Shown: positions 1 to 9,195 of the stretch, one piece after another
How positions within the stretch are numbered: the stretch's first letter is position 1
Layout of the letters: every line of letters starts with the position of its first letter
DNA from: Microthrixaceae bacterium
GTDB lineage: Bacteria > Actinomycetota > Acidimicrobiia > Acidimicrobiales > Microtrichaceae
Assembly: GCA_020845705.1 (NCBI GenBank)
Contig: JADLFH010000046.1
Span: 1-64,000 of the forward strand
Reading direction: 5' to 3'
DNA: 64,000 nucleotides
Notes under the pieces: model-generated
Database searches by the model: none
What the model was told of the DNA's origin: nothing
The model's input: the letters and a program-made list of their open reading frames with translations, nothing else
Made by a program: the position numbers and the translations under genes

Positions 1-2
1 CC

Positions 3-8
3 TACGCT
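3..8 (+). promoter_or_regulatory. -10 hexamer TACGCT, leaderless promoter
   Basis: TACGCT fits the actinobacterial -10 pattern TANNNT and is followed by 7 nt and then the GTG at 16. No Shine-Dalgarno can fit in the gap, so the transcript would begin at or next to the start codon. The -35 lies outside the window. Confidence 0.55.
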
Positions 9-15
9 CGGGTCG

Positions 16-1023
16 GTGAGCGTGCTGTTGTTGACCGACGCCCGTCTCGTCGACCACGAGACCGGCCAACACCACCCGGAGTCACCCGCCCGGCTCGCTG
101 CGGTGATCGACGCTCTGGCCGAGGCGTCACTCGATGAGGCGCTGGTCCACGTGGTTCCCGAACCGGCGCCGTTCGAGCGAATCGTCGCCGCCCATTCCGC
201 CGCAATGGTGAACCTCGTCGAGCGGCGATGCTCAACCGGAGGGCACCTCGATGCCGACACGGCGGTGGTGCCGGCGTCGTGGCAGGCCGCCCAACTGGCG
301 GCCGGGGCCGGTCTCACCGCGGCCGCAAGGCTGGAGGCGGGGGAGGGCGACGCAGCGTTCTGTGCAGTCCGCCCGCCGGGTCACCACGCGACACGCGAAG
401 TGTCGATGGGCTTCTGCCTCTTGAACAACGTGGCGGTCACCGCGATGCATCTCGTGGAGCGTGGCGAACGTGTGGCGATAGTGGACTTCGACGCCCATCA
501 CGGCAACGGCACCCAAGATGTCTTCTACGCGGATGAGCGGGTTCTGTTCGTGTCGTGGCATCAGTGGCCCCTGTACCCCGGAACCGGGCGGGTCGAGGAA
601 ACCGGTGCGGGATCCGCAGCGGGCAGCACTGTCAACATCCCGCTGCCGCCCGGAGCCACCGGTGACCTGTACCTGCGTTCGCTCGACGAGTTGGTCGTTG
701 CGAAGATCGAGCGCTTCGCTCCTACTTGGCTGTTGCTCTCCGCGGGTTTCGACTCGCATCGCGCCGACCCACTCGGCGGTCTCGGTCTAACCACGGGCGA
801 CTACGTGGGGATCCTGCGGAGGCTGCTGGTGTTGGTTCCCCGGGGACGAGCGATCGCCTTTCTCGAGGGTGGCTACAACCTCCAAGCCCTTGGAGCCTGC
901 TCCGCCACCCTGGTGGCCACGCTGGCCGGTGAGAGATTTCCGACGGAGGCGCCCACGAGCGGAGGGCCCGGGGCCGCCGCGGTGGAGCGGGCGATCGAAA
1001 CCCACCGGGAGTGGCTCGCCTGA
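16..1023 (+). CDS. Histone deacetylase family (AcuC/HDAC-like) deacetylase
   Basis: A 335-residue protein of the arginase/deacetylase fold that probably removes acetyl groups from lysine or small amines using a zinc ion. The family signatures are all visible: the catalytic His pair in RPPGHHA (about residues 119-125), the metal-binding DFDAHHGNG (157-165), the second metal Asp in SAGFDSHRADP (about 246), and EGGYN near the end. Length is normal for bacterial class II-like HDACs. The GTG start is set by a TANNNT hexamer 7 nt upstream. It lies 22 nt before the CCA-adding enzyme but that gene has its own -10. The substrate cannot be read from sequence; acetyl-CoA synthetase or acetylpolyamines are possibilities. 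Confidence 0.92.
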   Translation: MSVLLLTDARLVDHETGQHHPESPARLAAVIDALAEASLDEALVHVVPEPAPFERIVAAHSAAMVNLVERRCSTGGHLDADTAVVPASWQAAQLAAGAGLTAAARLEAGEGDAAFCAVRPPGHHATREVSMGFCLLNNVAVTAMHLVERGERVAIVDFDAHHGNGTQDVFYADERVLFVSWHQWPLYPGTGRVEETGAGSAAGSTVNIPLPPGATGDLYLRSLDELVVAKIERFAPTWLLLSAGFDSHRADPLGGLGLTTGDYVGILRRLLVLVPRGRAIAFLEGGYNLQALGACSATLVATLAGERFPTEAPTSGGPGAAAVERAIETHREWLA

Positions 1024-1032
1024 AGCCATAGG

Positions 1033-1038
1033 TATTCT
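1033..1038 (+). promoter_or_regulatory. -10 hexamer TATTCT, leaderless promoter of the CCA-adding enzyme
   Basis: TATTCT is followed by 7 nt and the GTG at 1046. This supports 1046 as the start rather than the ATG at 1061 or the far upstream extension inside the deacetylase gene. Confidence 0.55.
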
Positions 1039-1045
1039 CCGGAGC

Positions 1046-2425
1046 GTGATTCCCCCACGGATGCGACCCGTCTTGGAGCATGCCGCGCCTCTCGGGCGCC
1101 TCTTCGGTGCGGAGGGGCATCGGATCTACCTGGTGGGTGGGATCGTCAGAGATCTGATCGCCGGCCGGGAGATCGACGACGCCGACTTGGACTTCACCAC
1201 GGACGCGACCCCTGCACAGACCAAGGCGATCGTGGGTCCGTGGGCGTCGTCGCTGTGGACTCAGGGCGAGCGATTCGGGACCATCGGGTGCATCCGTGAC
1301 GGGCGGACCTTCGAGATAACGACCCATCGCGCAGAGGCGTACCAACCCGACAGCCGAAAGCCGCAGGTGAAGTTCACCACCTCGATCGAAGCGGATCTCT
1401 CCCGTCGTGACTTCACGGTCAACGCGATGGCGCTCGATCTGACCGAGGAGACACCGCAGCTCATCGATCCCTTCGGTGGTGCCGACGACCTGGTTGCCAA
1501 GCGGCTCACCACGCCGTTGGCGGCCGAGACGTCCTTCAGCGACGATCCGTTGCGGATGTTGCGTGCGGCGCGATTCATCTGTGGCTACGGGCTGGAGCCG
1601 ACCCCGGAGCTGCGCAAGGCGGTGGTCGATCTGCTGGACCGACTCGAGATCGTCTCGGTCGAGCGGATCCGCTCGGAACTCGACAAGTTGATGGTCACGG
1701 CGGATCCCTCGGCAGGACTGTGGTTCCTCAGCGACACGGGACTTGCCAACATCTTCCTTCCCGAGCTTCCGGCTCTGCGCGTCGAACAGGACCCGATCCA
1801 CCGACACAAAGACGTGCTCACCCACACGATCGCCGTTGTCGCGAACACCAGCCCGAAGCTCACGCTGCGACTCGCAGCGTTGTTCCACGACATCGGCAAG
1901 CCCAAGACCCGTTCGGTGGGCTCGGGTGGCGTTGCTTTTCACCACCACGAAGTGGTGGGAGCGCGGATGACCCGTGAGCGGATGCGGGCGCTTCGCTACT
2001 CCAACGAGATGGTGGCCGATGTCTCCCAGTTGGTGTTCCTCCACCTCAGGTTCCACACCTACCGCATGGGCTGGACGGATTCGGCTGTGAGGCGCTTCGT
2101 CCGCGACGCCGGCGATCAACTCGCCGAGTTGATCGAGCTCACCAGATGCGATTGCACGACCCGCAACAAGCGCAAGGCCGAGACCCTCTCGCGTCGAATG
2201 GACGAGTTGGAAGCGCGGATAGCGGATCTCGGGGCACAGGAGGAGTTGGCTGCGATGCGCCCCGACATCGACGGGGGGCAGGTGATGGCCCATCTCGGGA
2301 TCCCACCGGGCCCCGTCGTGGGCAGGGCTCTCCGGTATCTGCTCGACCTGCGGATCGAGGAGGGTCCCCTCGGGGAGCAGGAAGCGTTCCGTCGGCTCGA
2401 TGCCTGGTACGCGGATCAGCCCTGA
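1046..2425 (+). CDS. CCA tRNA nucleotidyltransferase with HD domain
   Basis: A class II tRNA nucleotidyltransferase (459 residues) that adds or repairs the 3' CCA of tRNAs. The nucleotidyltransferase head shows the VGGIVRD flexible loop, the catalytic pair in DDADLDFTT (about residues 45-53), and the [13 protein letters not shown] segment. A C-terminal HD domain follows, with LFHDIGKPK as the metal-binding His-Asp doublet and further HH residues. The open frame extends to 869 inside the deacetylase gene, but the leaderless -10 at 1033 and the family's usual N-terminus favour the GTG at 1046 (ATG 1061 is the alternative). It ends 12 nt from the convergent methyltransferase. The one tRNA in this window already encodes CCA, so a repair role is likely for that one at least. 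Confidence 0.93.
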   Translation: MIPPRMRPVLEHAAPLGRLFGAEGHRIYLVGGIVRDLIAGREIDDADLDFTTDATPAQTKAIVGPWASSLWTQGERFGTIGCIRDGRTFEITTHRAEAYQPDSRKPQVKFTTSIEADLSRRDFTVNAMALDLTEETPQLIDPFGGADDLVAKRLTTPLAAETSFSDDPLRMLRAARFICGYGLEPTPELRKAVVDLLDRLEIVSVERIRSELDKLMVTADPSAGLWFLSDTGLANIFLPELPALRVEQDPIHRHKDVLTHTIAVVANTSPKLTLRLAALFHDIGKPKTRSVGSGGVAFHHHEVVGARMTRERMRALRYSNEMVADVSQLVFLHLRFHTYRMGWTDSAVRRFVRDAGDQLAELIELTRCDCTTRNKRKAETLSRRMDELEARIADLGAQEELAAMRPDIDGGQVMAHLGIPPGPVVGRALRYLLDLRIEEGPLGEQEAFRRLDAWYADQP

Positions 2426-2437
2426 TGGCCCCCCAGC

Positions 2438-3226
2438 TCAGACGCCTTGCTTGCGGGCCCTGATTACCAGGCTCGTGGGCACCCACTCGCCCAGGAGATC
2501 GGTGTTCGCCGTCGGAGCAGGCTCCAACACGGTGTCAACGCGGAAGTTGGATCGCCACAGCGTGGTGATCACTTCTCCGACCGAGTGCGGGTGGACGGTG
2601 CCCACCTCGCCGTCGAGTTGCCACCGGATCGGTGAGGAGTCGAAGTAGGTCCGTGTCAGACGGGGCCCGCCATCGGATATCTCCGCAATGAGCGACAGTG
2701 GGTGGGGTAGAGAGACGATGAGGCTGGCTTCGCTGCGCAGGACCCGGTTGACCTGGCGGAACACCCGGCCCAAGTCATCGACCGAGGCCAGGGAGTAGAC
2801 GGCCAGCGCGAGGTCGATCTGATCGCCACGCACGAAGGCCAGGTCGGCAAGATCACCGTGGTGATACTCGACCTTCACCTTCGCGGCGTCTGCGATCGCG
2901 CGCGCATCGGTGACTCGTTCGATCGAGGGTTCCACGCATATGACCTTCGCTCCGCGCCCGGCGAGTTCCACGCCCACCCGACCTGTGCCGGTGCCCAACT
3001 CGAGGATGCGCTTTCCGTCGGTGGAGCCGATGAGTCGGTCGGCGAGATCCGGGTCCAGGCCGGGGCCCAGGGCGAGTGCGGGCCCGTCCTCGGCGCCGGC
3101 TGGAAATCCAACCAGGGGGGGTTGTTCCGCTGAGGCGGCCTCCTCGATGAGCGCAGGGCGCATGCCGAGGTTGCCCGCGGAAGGGTGCCGCCTGATGGGG
3201 CGAGGCGGATCTTTGGGCGCGCTCAC
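2438..3226 (-). CDS. Class I SAM-dependent methyltransferase
   Basis: A 262-residue methyltransferase of unknown substrate. Motif I is clear in ILELGTGTGRVGVEL (about residues 75-89), followed by an acidic end of strand 2 (CVEPS), an HHGDLADL motif II-like segment, and a post-core VNRVLR...LIVSLPHP region typical of UbiE/Methyltransf_11 enzymes. The reading frame stays open upstream to 3286; I placed the start at the GTG at 3226, which removes a Pro/His-rich extension. It lies 67 nt downstream of ino1 on the same strand and could be transcribed with it, but nothing in the sequence ties it to inositol metabolism. Confidence 0.82.
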   Translation of the reverse strand: MSAPKDPPRPIRRHPSAGNLGMRPALIEEAASAEQPPLVGFPAGAEDGPALALGPGLDPDLADRLIGSTDGKRILELGTGTGRVGVELAGRGAKVICVEPSIERVTDARAIADAAKVKVEYHHGDLADLAFVRGDQIDLALAVYSLASVDDLGRVFRQVNRVLRSEASLIVSLPHPLSLIAEISDGGPRLTRTYFDSSPIRWQLDGEVGTVHPHSVGEVITTLWRSNFRVDTVLEPAPTANTDLLGEWVPTSLVIRARKQGV

Positions 3227-3293
3227 GACAGCGAGTCTGTCCGCCCCATGGGTCGGGAGGGTGGACGCAGCGGGACGGTGGCCCACGCGGCGC

Positions 3294-4364
3294 TCAGCTA
3301 CCGGCGGCGAACTCCTCGACCATCCGACGGGCTGTCTCGTCGGTGTACTGCACCGGCGGTGACTTCATGAAGTAGGCGGAGGGCCCCAGGATCGGTCCGC
3401 CTTCTCCCCGGTCGAGGGCGACCTTGGCGCAGCGGACGGCGTCGATGATGACCCCGGCGGAGTTCGGTGAGTCCCACACCTCCAGCTTCAACTCCACGTT
3501 CAGGGGAACGTCGCCGAAGTTGCGCCCTTCGAGCCGGATGTAGGCCCACTTGCGGTCCTCGAGCCACTCGACGTGATCTGACGGGCCGATGTGGACATCG
3601 CCGGCCGCGAGCGGGTTGTCGAGCTGGCTGGTGACCGCCTGGGTCTTGGAGATCTTCTTCGACTCGAGCCGTTCCCGCTCGAGCATGTTCTTGAAGTCCA
3701 TGTTCCCGCCCACGTTGAGCTGATAGGTGCGATCCAGCACCATCCCGCGGTCTTCGAAAAGACGGGCCAGGATCCGATGGACGATGGTTGCGCCCACCTG
3801 GCTCTTGATGTCGTCGCCCACGATCGGAACGCCGGCCGCGGTGAACTTCTCGGCCCACTCAGGGTCGGACGCGATGAACACGGGGATGGCGTTGACGAAG
3901 GCGACCCCGGCGTCGATGCAAGCCTGCGCGTAGTGCTTCTGAGCCTCTTCGGAGCCGACCGGCAGGTATGACACCAACACGTCGGCCCCGCTGTCACGTA
4001 GCGCCTGGGTCACGTCGATGGCCTCTGCGGGGGATTCCTCGCAGGTGGCCCGGTAGTACTTGCCGAAGCCGTCGAGGGTGGGTGCACGCAGCACCTCGAC
4101 GCCTAGCTCGGGAACCGAGGCGAAGCGGATCGTGTTGTTCTGGCCGGCGAAAATGGCCTTGGAGAGGTCTTGGCCGACCTTTGTCGCGTCCACGTCGAAC
4201 GCCGCCACCAGCTCGATGTCACGGATGTGATAGCCGCCGAGTTCCACGTGCATCAGCCCCGGGACATCGTCGGCGGGATCTGCGTCGCGGTAGTACTCCA
4301 GGCCTTGGACGAGGGAGCTGGCGCAGTTTCCGACGCCGGCGATGGCGAGCTTGAGGGTGCTCAT
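3294..4364 (-). CDS. ino1: Inositol-1-phosphate synthase (myo-inositol-3-phosphate synthase)
   Basis: This enzyme converts glucose 6-phosphate to inositol phosphate with NAD, the first step toward phosphatidylinositol, mycothiol and related products in actinobacteria. The 356-residue protein has the short bacterial form: an N-terminal NAD-binding glycine motif ([13 protein letters not shown], residues 9-21), the conserved [10 protein letters not shown] segment, the SKTQAV loop and [18 protein letters not shown] near the C-terminus. A good GGAGG precedes the ATG. It overlaps the end of the PadR gene by 4 nt, so the two form an operon. The ino1-padR pair is also found in mycobacteria, which suggests the PadR protein controls it. 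Confidence 0.96.
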   Translation of the reverse strand: MSTLKLAIAGVGNCASSLVQGLEYYRDADPADDVPGLMHVELGGYHIRDIELVAAFDVDATKVGQDLSKAIFAGQNNTIRFASVPELGVEVLRAPTLDGFGKYYRATCEESPAEAIDVTQALRDSGADVLVSYLPVGSEEAQKHYAQACIDAGVAFVNAIPVFIASDPEWAEKFTAAGVPIVGDDIKSQVGATIVHRILARLFEDRGMVLDRTYQLNVGGNMDFKNMLERERLESKKISKTQAVTSQLDNPLAAGDVHIGPSDHVEWLEDRKWAYIRLEGRNFGDVPLNVELKLEVWDSPNSAGVIIDAVRCAKVALDRGEGGPILGPSAYFMKSPPVQYTDETARRMVEEFAAGS

Positions 4365-4990
4365 CTGAGGTTTCCTCCAGTTGGGGCGAGGGCGGGGTCG
4401 TCGCCCAGGGGTTGATCGTCGGCGACTTCGCCGGCGATGAGGTCGTCGAGCCAGGCGAGCTCGCGAGCGAGGCGGTCGTCTTGGAACTCGAGAAGACGCG
4501 TCCGATAGCGATCGGCGGATGCGGAGCCTTCATGGCGATGCGAGACGCGCTCGGCCACGGAGTTGCGCCGCCGGCGGAACAGCGAAAGTCGCTCGTCGGG
4601 TTCGAGCAGGCGGCAGAAGGCGACACGGAGTGCGAACGAGCGGTCGTCGCCCGTCTCGTCGTTGAGCAGCGAACGGAGAGTGCTGTGGCCGTCCTCGGTC
4701 ACCGAATAGACCTTGCGCGCCCGGCGCGTGGCGGGCCGGGACTGGCTGCGGGCACGGTAGGCGGCCAGTTCTGCTCCGAGGGATCCGCTCATCGGGGCCG
4801 GCTCTGCCGAGGCGGTCGGCTCGGCAGTCGAGACGACGAGGCCACCTCGTTCGAGTCGAGCGAGCGCGGGATAGAGGGAGCCGAACGAAACGCTCGACCA
4901 GGGGCCGAGGAGCTCACCAATGCGCTTCTTCAGTTCGTAACCGTGCAGGTCGGACTCGATGAGGAGTCCCAGCACCGCTATCTCCAGCAC
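4361..4990 (-). CDS. PadR family transcriptional regulator
   Basis: A 209-residue regulator with an N-terminal winged helix of the PadR type: [18 protein letters not shown], then [18 protein letters not shown], and later KVYSVTEDG, the usual wing. A longer than usual Ala/Ser/Arg insert separates helix 3 from the wing. The C-terminal helical region ([21 protein letters not shown]) is the PadR dimerisation domain. The GTG at 4990 is chosen because a TATGTT hexamer stands 6 nt upstream and because the family begins at about LEIAVLGLL. The gene is first in an operon with ino1, and an AT-rich palindrome cluster lies directly upstream of its promoter. Confidence 0.88.
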   Translation of the reverse strand: MLEIAVLGLLIESDLHGYELKKRIGELLGPWSSVSFGSLYPALARLERGGLVVSTAEPTASAEPAPMSGSLGAELAAYRARSQSRPATRRARKVYSVTEDGHSTLRSLLNDETGDDRSFALRVAFCRLLEPDERLSLFRRRRNSVAERVSHRHEGSASADRYRTRLLEFQDDRLARELAWLDDLIAGEVADDQPLGDDPALAPTGGNLR

Positions 4991-4996
4991 GGCGCA

Positions 4997-5002
4997 AACA
5001 TA
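4997..5002 (-). promoter_or_regulatory. -10 hexamer TATGTT, leaderless promoter of padR-ino1
   Basis: Read on the minus strand, TATGTT is followed by 6 nt and the GTG at 4990. The matching -35 region would fall inside the palindromic ATAT-containing repeats at 5001-5047. Confidence 0.5.
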
Positions 5003-5047
5003 TCGCGCCGCTATATCGACGCGCAAGTATCGAGCCGATATATCGGC
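5001..5047 (+). promoter_or_regulatory. Putative PadR operator: perfect 14-bp palindrome plus ATATCG half sites
   Basis: Positions 5034-5047 read GCCGATATATCGGC, a perfect palindrome. Three further half sites stand nearby: TATCG at 5001, TATATCGA at 5012 and TATCGA at 5028. The block lies between padR and the divergent DUF5318 gene, over the probable padR -35 region. PadR proteins bind AT-rich dyads, so autoregulation is the simplest reading. The assignment to PadR is inferred from position. Confidence 0.6.
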
Positions 5048-5088
5048 GAAGAGCCCGCCGCGCCGACTCCGTTGCGTCGTCGGCTGGC

Positions 5089-5094
5089 TACTCT
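5089..5094 (+). promoter_or_regulatory. -10 hexamer TACTCT before DUF5318 gene
   Basis: TACTCT followed by 8 nt and the GTG at 5103. The spacing is one longer than most leaderless starts in this window, so a very short leader is also possible. Confidence 0.4.
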
Positions 5095-5102
5095 TGGCGG
5101 CC

Positions 5103-5504
5103 GTGGAGTTCCTGGCGCCGTCTGGACCGGGACGTCCAGGGCGAAGGCCAGGCAGCATCGACTACCGGCTCACCCGCCGGAGAGTGCTTCGGGGCTTTCG
5201 TGCCGGCGATGTCCCCGAGAGCGACATCTGCGACGCGCAGGCCGAGTTGGTGCGTGTTGCGGTCTCGTGTTCGGAACCGGCTGGAGAGCGGTGCCCGGTC
5301 TGTGACGACGAGACGTTGCGGATCGTGCGATTCGTGTTCGGTCCGCGCCTGCCCAAGGGGGGTCGCGCTGTATCGAGTCCCGCGGAGCTTCGTCGCCTGG
5401 CCCAGCGCGCCGGAGACCATCGCTGCTACGAGGTCGAGGTCTGTCCGAGATGCCGTTGGAACCACCTGCGCGAGACCTATCCGCTCGTCGAGCGCTCAGC
5501 CTGA
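5103..5504 (+). CDS. DUF5318 zinc-ribbon-like protein
   Basis: A 133-residue protein matching what I remember of the actinobacterial DUF5318 family, represented by Rv0049, which sits upstream of ponA1. It starts with a basic DYRLTRRRVLRGFRAG segment, has CPVCDDETLRIVRFVFG (first CxxC pair) and ends with VEVCPRCRWNHLRETY (second CxxC pair), so four cysteines probably bind zinc. Function is unknown. It lies 3 nt before ponA and diverges from padR. The frame is open upstream to 4959 across padR, but the GTG at 5103 leaves the conserved core. Its constant place beside a class A PBP suggests a cell-envelope role. Confidence 0.82.
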   Translation: MEFLAPSGPGRPGRRPGSIDYRLTRRRVLRGFRAGDVPESDICDAQAELVRVAVSCSEPAGERCPVCDDETLRIVRFVFGPRLPKGGRAVSSPAELRRLAQRAGDHRCYEVEVCPRCRWNHLRETYPLVERSA

Positions 5505-5507
5505 GCG

Positions 5508-7604
5508 GTGAGCAACGACACGCGATCTCGTAGGGAGACCCCCCAGGCGCGTCGTCATCGGCGGCGCTCCTGGCGATGGTGGCTGCGGCGGGCCACCTAT
5601 GTGGGCGTATTGCTCCTCGTGGCGTCAATGGGCTTCGGCTTCGCCCTGCTCGAGCGCGTCGAGCTCCCCAAGGCGGTCACGCCCGTGGAGACGTCGTTCA
5701 TCTGTCTTGCCGGTGTTGCCGACGGCGGATGCGACATCAACTCCAAGGTGGCGTCGCTCAGCGGGCAGGAGAACCGGACCACCCTCACCTACGAGCAGAT
5801 GCCCAAGGTGATGATCCAGGCCGTCATCTCGGCCGAGGACCGGGACTTCTTCAAGCACAACGGAATAGATCCTTTCGGCATCGCGCGGGCGCTGTACCGG
5901 GATCTCTCCAAGACCTCCGGCGCCAGGCAGGGAGGCTCGACCATCACTCAGCAGTACGTGAAGCTGACCTACCTCACCAGTGAGCGAACGTTGTCACGCA
6001 AGCTCAAGGAAGCGGCGCTGGCGGTGAAGCTGGAACGGAAGTTCACCAAGCAGCAGATCCTCGAGCGGTACCTCAACGAGGTGTACTTCGGCCGAGGGGC
6101 CTACGGAGTGGAGGCCGCTGCGCGTGCCTACTTCGGAATCGCCTCGTCGCGCCTCAACGTCGAGCAGGCGGCGCTTCTGGCCGGGCTGATTCGCGCTCCC
6201 CTCGACGATCCGACCACCCACGCGGCCGAAGCTCTGCGGCGCCGTGACGGTGTGATCAACGCGATGGCAGACGCCGGCTACCTGTCCCCCGGCGAGGCCC
6301 GTGACGCCAAGGCCGTTCCCCTCGATGCAACTCTGGTGCCCAAGCCGGAGCGAGCGAACAACGTGCGGGTCGAGCCGGGCTTTACCGAGGTCGGCGGGGA
6401 CTACATCACCGAGTGGGTGCGCCAACAGCTCGTCGCCCGATTCGGGGAGGCTGTGGTCTACAACAAGGGCATCCGCGTCTATCTGACGATCAACGGCGAG
6501 GCGCAGAAGAACGCCAACCACGCCGTCGTAGGCGTTTTGGACCAGCCAAACGACCCGGCAGGGTCGCTGGTGTCGATCGACGAGAACGGTCGGATCATCG
6601 CAATGATCGGTGGCCAGAACTTCGCGACGAGCAAGGTCAACTACGCGTTGGGTCGTCTGGGGGGTGGGTCGGGTCGGCCGGCGGGATCGACCTTCAAGCC
6701 GTTCGCGCTCGCCGCGTTCGTCGAGCAGGGCAACTCGGTCAAGTCCGTCTACGAGGCGCCGGCGCAGCGGATCTTCCCTACAGCCGACGAAGGCAAGCCC
6801 TGGGTCGTTGACAACTTCGAGAACGAGGACCTCGGCAACGTCCCCGTCGATGAGGGAACCTGGCGTTCGGCCAACACCCTCTACGCCCAGTTGACCCAGG
6901 ACGTGGGAGCGAAGGCGGTCGCCGAGATGGCCACCCGCCTGGGGGTGAGCGCACCGGTGAAGCCGGTCAACTCAGTGGTGTTGGGCACCAACGACGTGTC
7001 GGTGCTCGACATGGCGACGGCGTTCTCGACCTTTGCCAACCACGGTGTGAAGATCGACCCCTACATCATCCGGAGGGTGGAGGGACCCGACGGCAAGGTG
7101 CTCTTCAGCGCCGGCGAGCCGTCACGCAACCAGGTCGTGTCGCCCGAGGTGGCCGACACGGTCACCAACGTTCTGAGAGGTGTGATCACCAAGGGTTCGG
7201 GAACCAGGGCGCTGCTGAAGAAGGTCTCTGCCGGCAAGACCGGTTCGACCGACAAGAACAAGGACGCCTGGTTCGTGGGATACACCTGCCACACCACCAC
7301 CGCGGTCTGGGTGGGATACGACACGCCAACGCCGATGCTGGGAATCCATGGGCTCAAGGCAGTCACGGGGGGCTCGTTGCCCGCCAACATCTGGCGCAGC
7401 TTCATGGCCGCGAAGACCGCGGGCGAGTCGAAGTGCAGCTACCGCAACATCGATGCCGGCACCAACAGGGTGAACCCCCTGCTGGTTGCGGGCCCACCGA
7501 CTACGACCACCACCACACTTCTGCCGCCACCCCCGGGCCCAGCAGCTGTTCCGCCCGCCCAGCCGTCGATACCCCAGCCCCAGCCGTCGCCCGCCCCTGG
7601 TTGA
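5508..7604 (+). CDS. ponA: Bifunctional class A penicillin-binding protein (transglycosylase/transpeptidase)
   Basis: A 698-residue peptidoglycan polymerase and crosslinker. One transmembrane helix (about residues 26-48) follows a basic tail. The GT51 domain carries EDRDFFKHNG (about 105-115) with the catalytic Glu, and GGSTITQQ (about 142). The transpeptidase domain has the active-site serine in AGSTFKPF (about 392-399), the SxN motif in RSANTLYAQ (about 452) and KTGST (about 578). The C-terminus is a Thr run and a Pro-rich tail, usual in actinobacterial PonA. It starts with GTG 3 nt after the DUF5318 gene, and the pair matches the ponA1 neighbourhood in mycobacteria. A short GC-rich hairpin follows the stop codon. 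Confidence 0.96.
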   Translation: MSNDTRSRRETPQARRHRRRSWRWWLRRATYVGVLLLVASMGFGFALLERVELPKAVTPVETSFICLAGVADGGCDINSKVASLSGQENRTTLTYEQMPKVMIQAVISAEDRDFFKHNGIDPFGIARALYRDLSKTSGARQGGSTITQQYVKLTYLTSERTLSRKLKEAALAVKLERKFTKQQILERYLNEVYFGRGAYGVEAAARAYFGIASSRLNVEQAALLAGLIRAPLDDPTTHAAEALRRRDGVINAMADAGYLSPGEARDAKAVPLDATLVPKPERANNVRVEPGFTEVGGDYITEWVRQQLVARFGEAVVYNKGIRVYLTINGEAQKNANHAVVGVLDQPNDPAGSLVSIDENGRIIAMIGGQNFATSKVNYALGRLGGGSGRPAGSTFKPFALAAFVEQGNSVKSVYEAPAQRIFPTADEGKPWVVDNFENEDLGNVPVDEGTWRSANTLYAQLTQDVGAKAVAEMATRLGVSAPVKPVNSVVLGTNDVSVLDMATAFSTFANHGVKIDPYIIRRVEGPDGKVLFSAGEPSRNQVVSPEVADTVTNVLRGVITKGSGTRALLKKVSAGKTGSTDKNKDAWFVGYTCHTTTAVWVGYDTPTPMLGIHGLKAVTGGSLPANIWRSFMAAKTAGESKCSYRNIDAGTNRVNPLLVAGPPTTTTTTLLPPPPGPAAVPPAQPSIPQPQPSPAPG

Positions 7605-7606
7605 CA

Positions 7607-7621
7607 GCCGAGTTGCTCGGC
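7607..7621 (+). terminator. Possible GC hairpin terminator after ponA
   Basis: GCCGAG and CTCGGC are separated by TTG and start 2 nt after the ponA stop codon. There is no U tract, so it would be an intrinsic terminator only of the atypical actinobacterial kind. Confidence 0.3.
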
Positions 7622-7629
7622 CCGGACCT

Positions 7630-7839
7630 TCAATCCCAACGCACTGTCAGGAGGGTGGCGAAGCCTCGGCCCAGCGTTGCCAACACGGCCCAGGTCACGG
7701 CGCGCAACGCTGCCGGCAGGTGTCGCGCCGTAGCGACGGTCTGGGCCCCAGCCTCGGCACTCACTGCCCCACACCAAGCCACCGCGTGAGCTGAGGCGGC
7801 GGCGCTCATCGCGCAGATCGAGTGTGCGATGGCGCTCAC
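7630..7839 (-). CDS. Possible small hypothetical protein, weakly supported
   Basis: An open frame downstream of the coiled-coil membrane protein encodes about 69 residues if started at the GTG at 7839 (it can be extended to 7917, overlapping the end of that gene). The product is Ala-rich with a moderately hydrophobic end (AVTWAVLATLGRGFATLL). Third codon positions look GC-rich by eye, as in real genes here. No family is recognised and no ribosome binding site is evident. Otherwise the stretch 7622-7895 holds nothing I can identify. Confidence 0.22.
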   Translation of the reverse strand: MSAIAHSICAMSAAASAHAVAWCGAVSAEAGAQTVATARHLPAALRAVTWAVLATLGRGFATLLTVRWD

Positions 7840-7895
7840 TCGATCGCGGCTCGGGTGGGCCGAGCGCGGGCCGCAATCACGCCGGGACTGTTGCG

Positions 7896-9155
7896 TCATG
7901 TCTCCCGGTGTTGCCACGACGAGGGGTCGTGGGCGACTTGCTGGGCCGCCGGCTCCGATGGGGGCACCGGGGGTGCCGCGACCCGGTCCAACTCGTCTGC
8001 CACGCGCAACTCGTGGCGGATGCGGGCGTCCTCGGCCTCGGCTTCGGTCGCAAGCTGATCGAGTGCGTACACCAACACGGGAGGCAGGCTGAGGGCATGA
8101 CGGCGAACCCGCTCCACCTCTTGGAGGATCAGCGCCTGGGCTCGTAGCGCCCGCTCGGCTTCGAGGGCCAAGAGCTTGCGAGGGATGTGCTCGGTCACGT
8201 CGGTGTGGAGGCGGGCATAGGTTTCGATCACCGAGGGGTCATAGCCACGGGCCTCGGTCCTCTTTGGGTCGTGATACTCCTTCTCCAGAACGAACAGGAT
8301 CACCGGCAGCAGCGTGGCCACGAAGGAGACCGCGACGGCCAGCTGAGCGATCTGGCCGCCGGAGTCCTCAGCGATGAACCGCATGACGAAAAGGAAGGCC
8401 TGGATCAGCAGGGCCAGGAACGCCGCACCGAGGTAGCCACCCTGGTTCGCACGTTCATGTGGAACCAGCGGCAGGCCCTGGCTGCGGCGGTGGGCGTTCA
8501 CTTCCTCGGCGAGCTCCTCGGTGCTTCGTGCCCAGAGGTATTCCTTGTACTGCCGACCCGCGATGATGATGGCGGTTGCGCCGGCACCGACGAGAACGGC
8601 CACCACCGTGACCGCGATGACGCCAACCGCGGCGGTGGTGAGACTCGGTGCCTGGTCACGGACCAGGGAGGTCAGCGGCGGTGCCAACAGTCCGAGCTCC
8701 AGCGCCAGGACGGCGATGGTGGCGAGGATCAGCCAGAACCTCGAGCCCCGAGTGCGGGGGAGTCGCTGGCTGCGACCGTGGCTCTCGAGGATCTCGTCCC
8801 ATTCGATCTCCTGCTGCTTGAGACGTTCCTGTGCCTGGTACGAGGTCTCCAGACCACGGAGTGTGGCGCGGGACTCCGAGCGACGACGGCGGTATTCGTC
8901 GATGCGCTGATCGAGCTGCGCGATCTCCGGGTCGGTGGTACCCCGGTCACGGGCCGAGGCCTGGAGATGGGCTCGCAGCGCCCGTGCAGCATCCTCTGGT
9001 TGTTGTTGTTGGAGTGGCGCGAGGCGTTCCAGCACCCGTGCGAGGTCCTGCTCCCGTAGCGCCTCCTCGCGTACCCGCAGCGCCTCCTCGGCATCGAGCG
9101 CCTTGGCTCGCACCTTGTTGGCGGACTTGGCCATTCGCTCCCGGTAGACGCTCAT
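7896..9155 (-). CDS. Coiled-coil protein with four predicted transmembrane helices, unknown function
   Basis: A 419-residue protein I do not recognise. Residues 1-125 are highly charged and helical, with a QQQQ stretch and heptad-like Arg/Glu/Leu patterns that suggest a coiled coil. Four hydrophobic segments follow at about 140-162, 173-199, 241-262 and 268-290; the last 125 residues are again charged and helical. The likely arrangement is cytoplasmic coiled coils at both ends around a membrane core. An AAGGAT sequence precedes the ATG at a suitable distance. It lies 40 nt after the secreted protein at 9196-9975, and with the OmpA lipoprotein forms a three-gene operon that separates ponA from panB. 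Confidence 0.75.
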   Translation of the reverse strand: MSVYRERMAKSANKVRAKALDAEEALRVREEALREQDLARVLERLAPLQQQQPEDAARALRAHLQASARDRGTTDPEIAQLDQRIDEYRRRRSESRATLRGLETSYQAQERLKQQEIEWDEILESHGRSQRLPRTRGSRFWLILATIAVLALELGLLAPPLTSLVRDQAPSLTTAAVGVIAVTVVAVLVGAGATAIIIAGRQYKEYLWARSTEELAEEVNAHRRSQGLPLVPHERANQGGYLGAAFLALLIQAFLFVMRFIAEDSGGQIAQLAVAVSFVATLLPVILFVLEKEYHDPKRTEARGYDPSVIETYARLHTDVTEHIPRKLLALEAERALRAQALILQEVERVRRHALSLPPVLVYALDQLATEAEAEDARIRHELRVADELDRVAAPPVPPSEPAAQQVAHDPSSWQHRET

Positions 9156-9195
9156 CTGCGACCATCCTTGCGGCTGAGGCGGCGCTGCTCTTGGA

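Noticed and set aside
722-2293. Open frame of 523 residues antisense to the deacetylase and CCA enzyme
   Set aside because: The protein has no recognisable domain and lies wholly opposite two clear enzymes; long antisense frames are common in GC-rich DNA.
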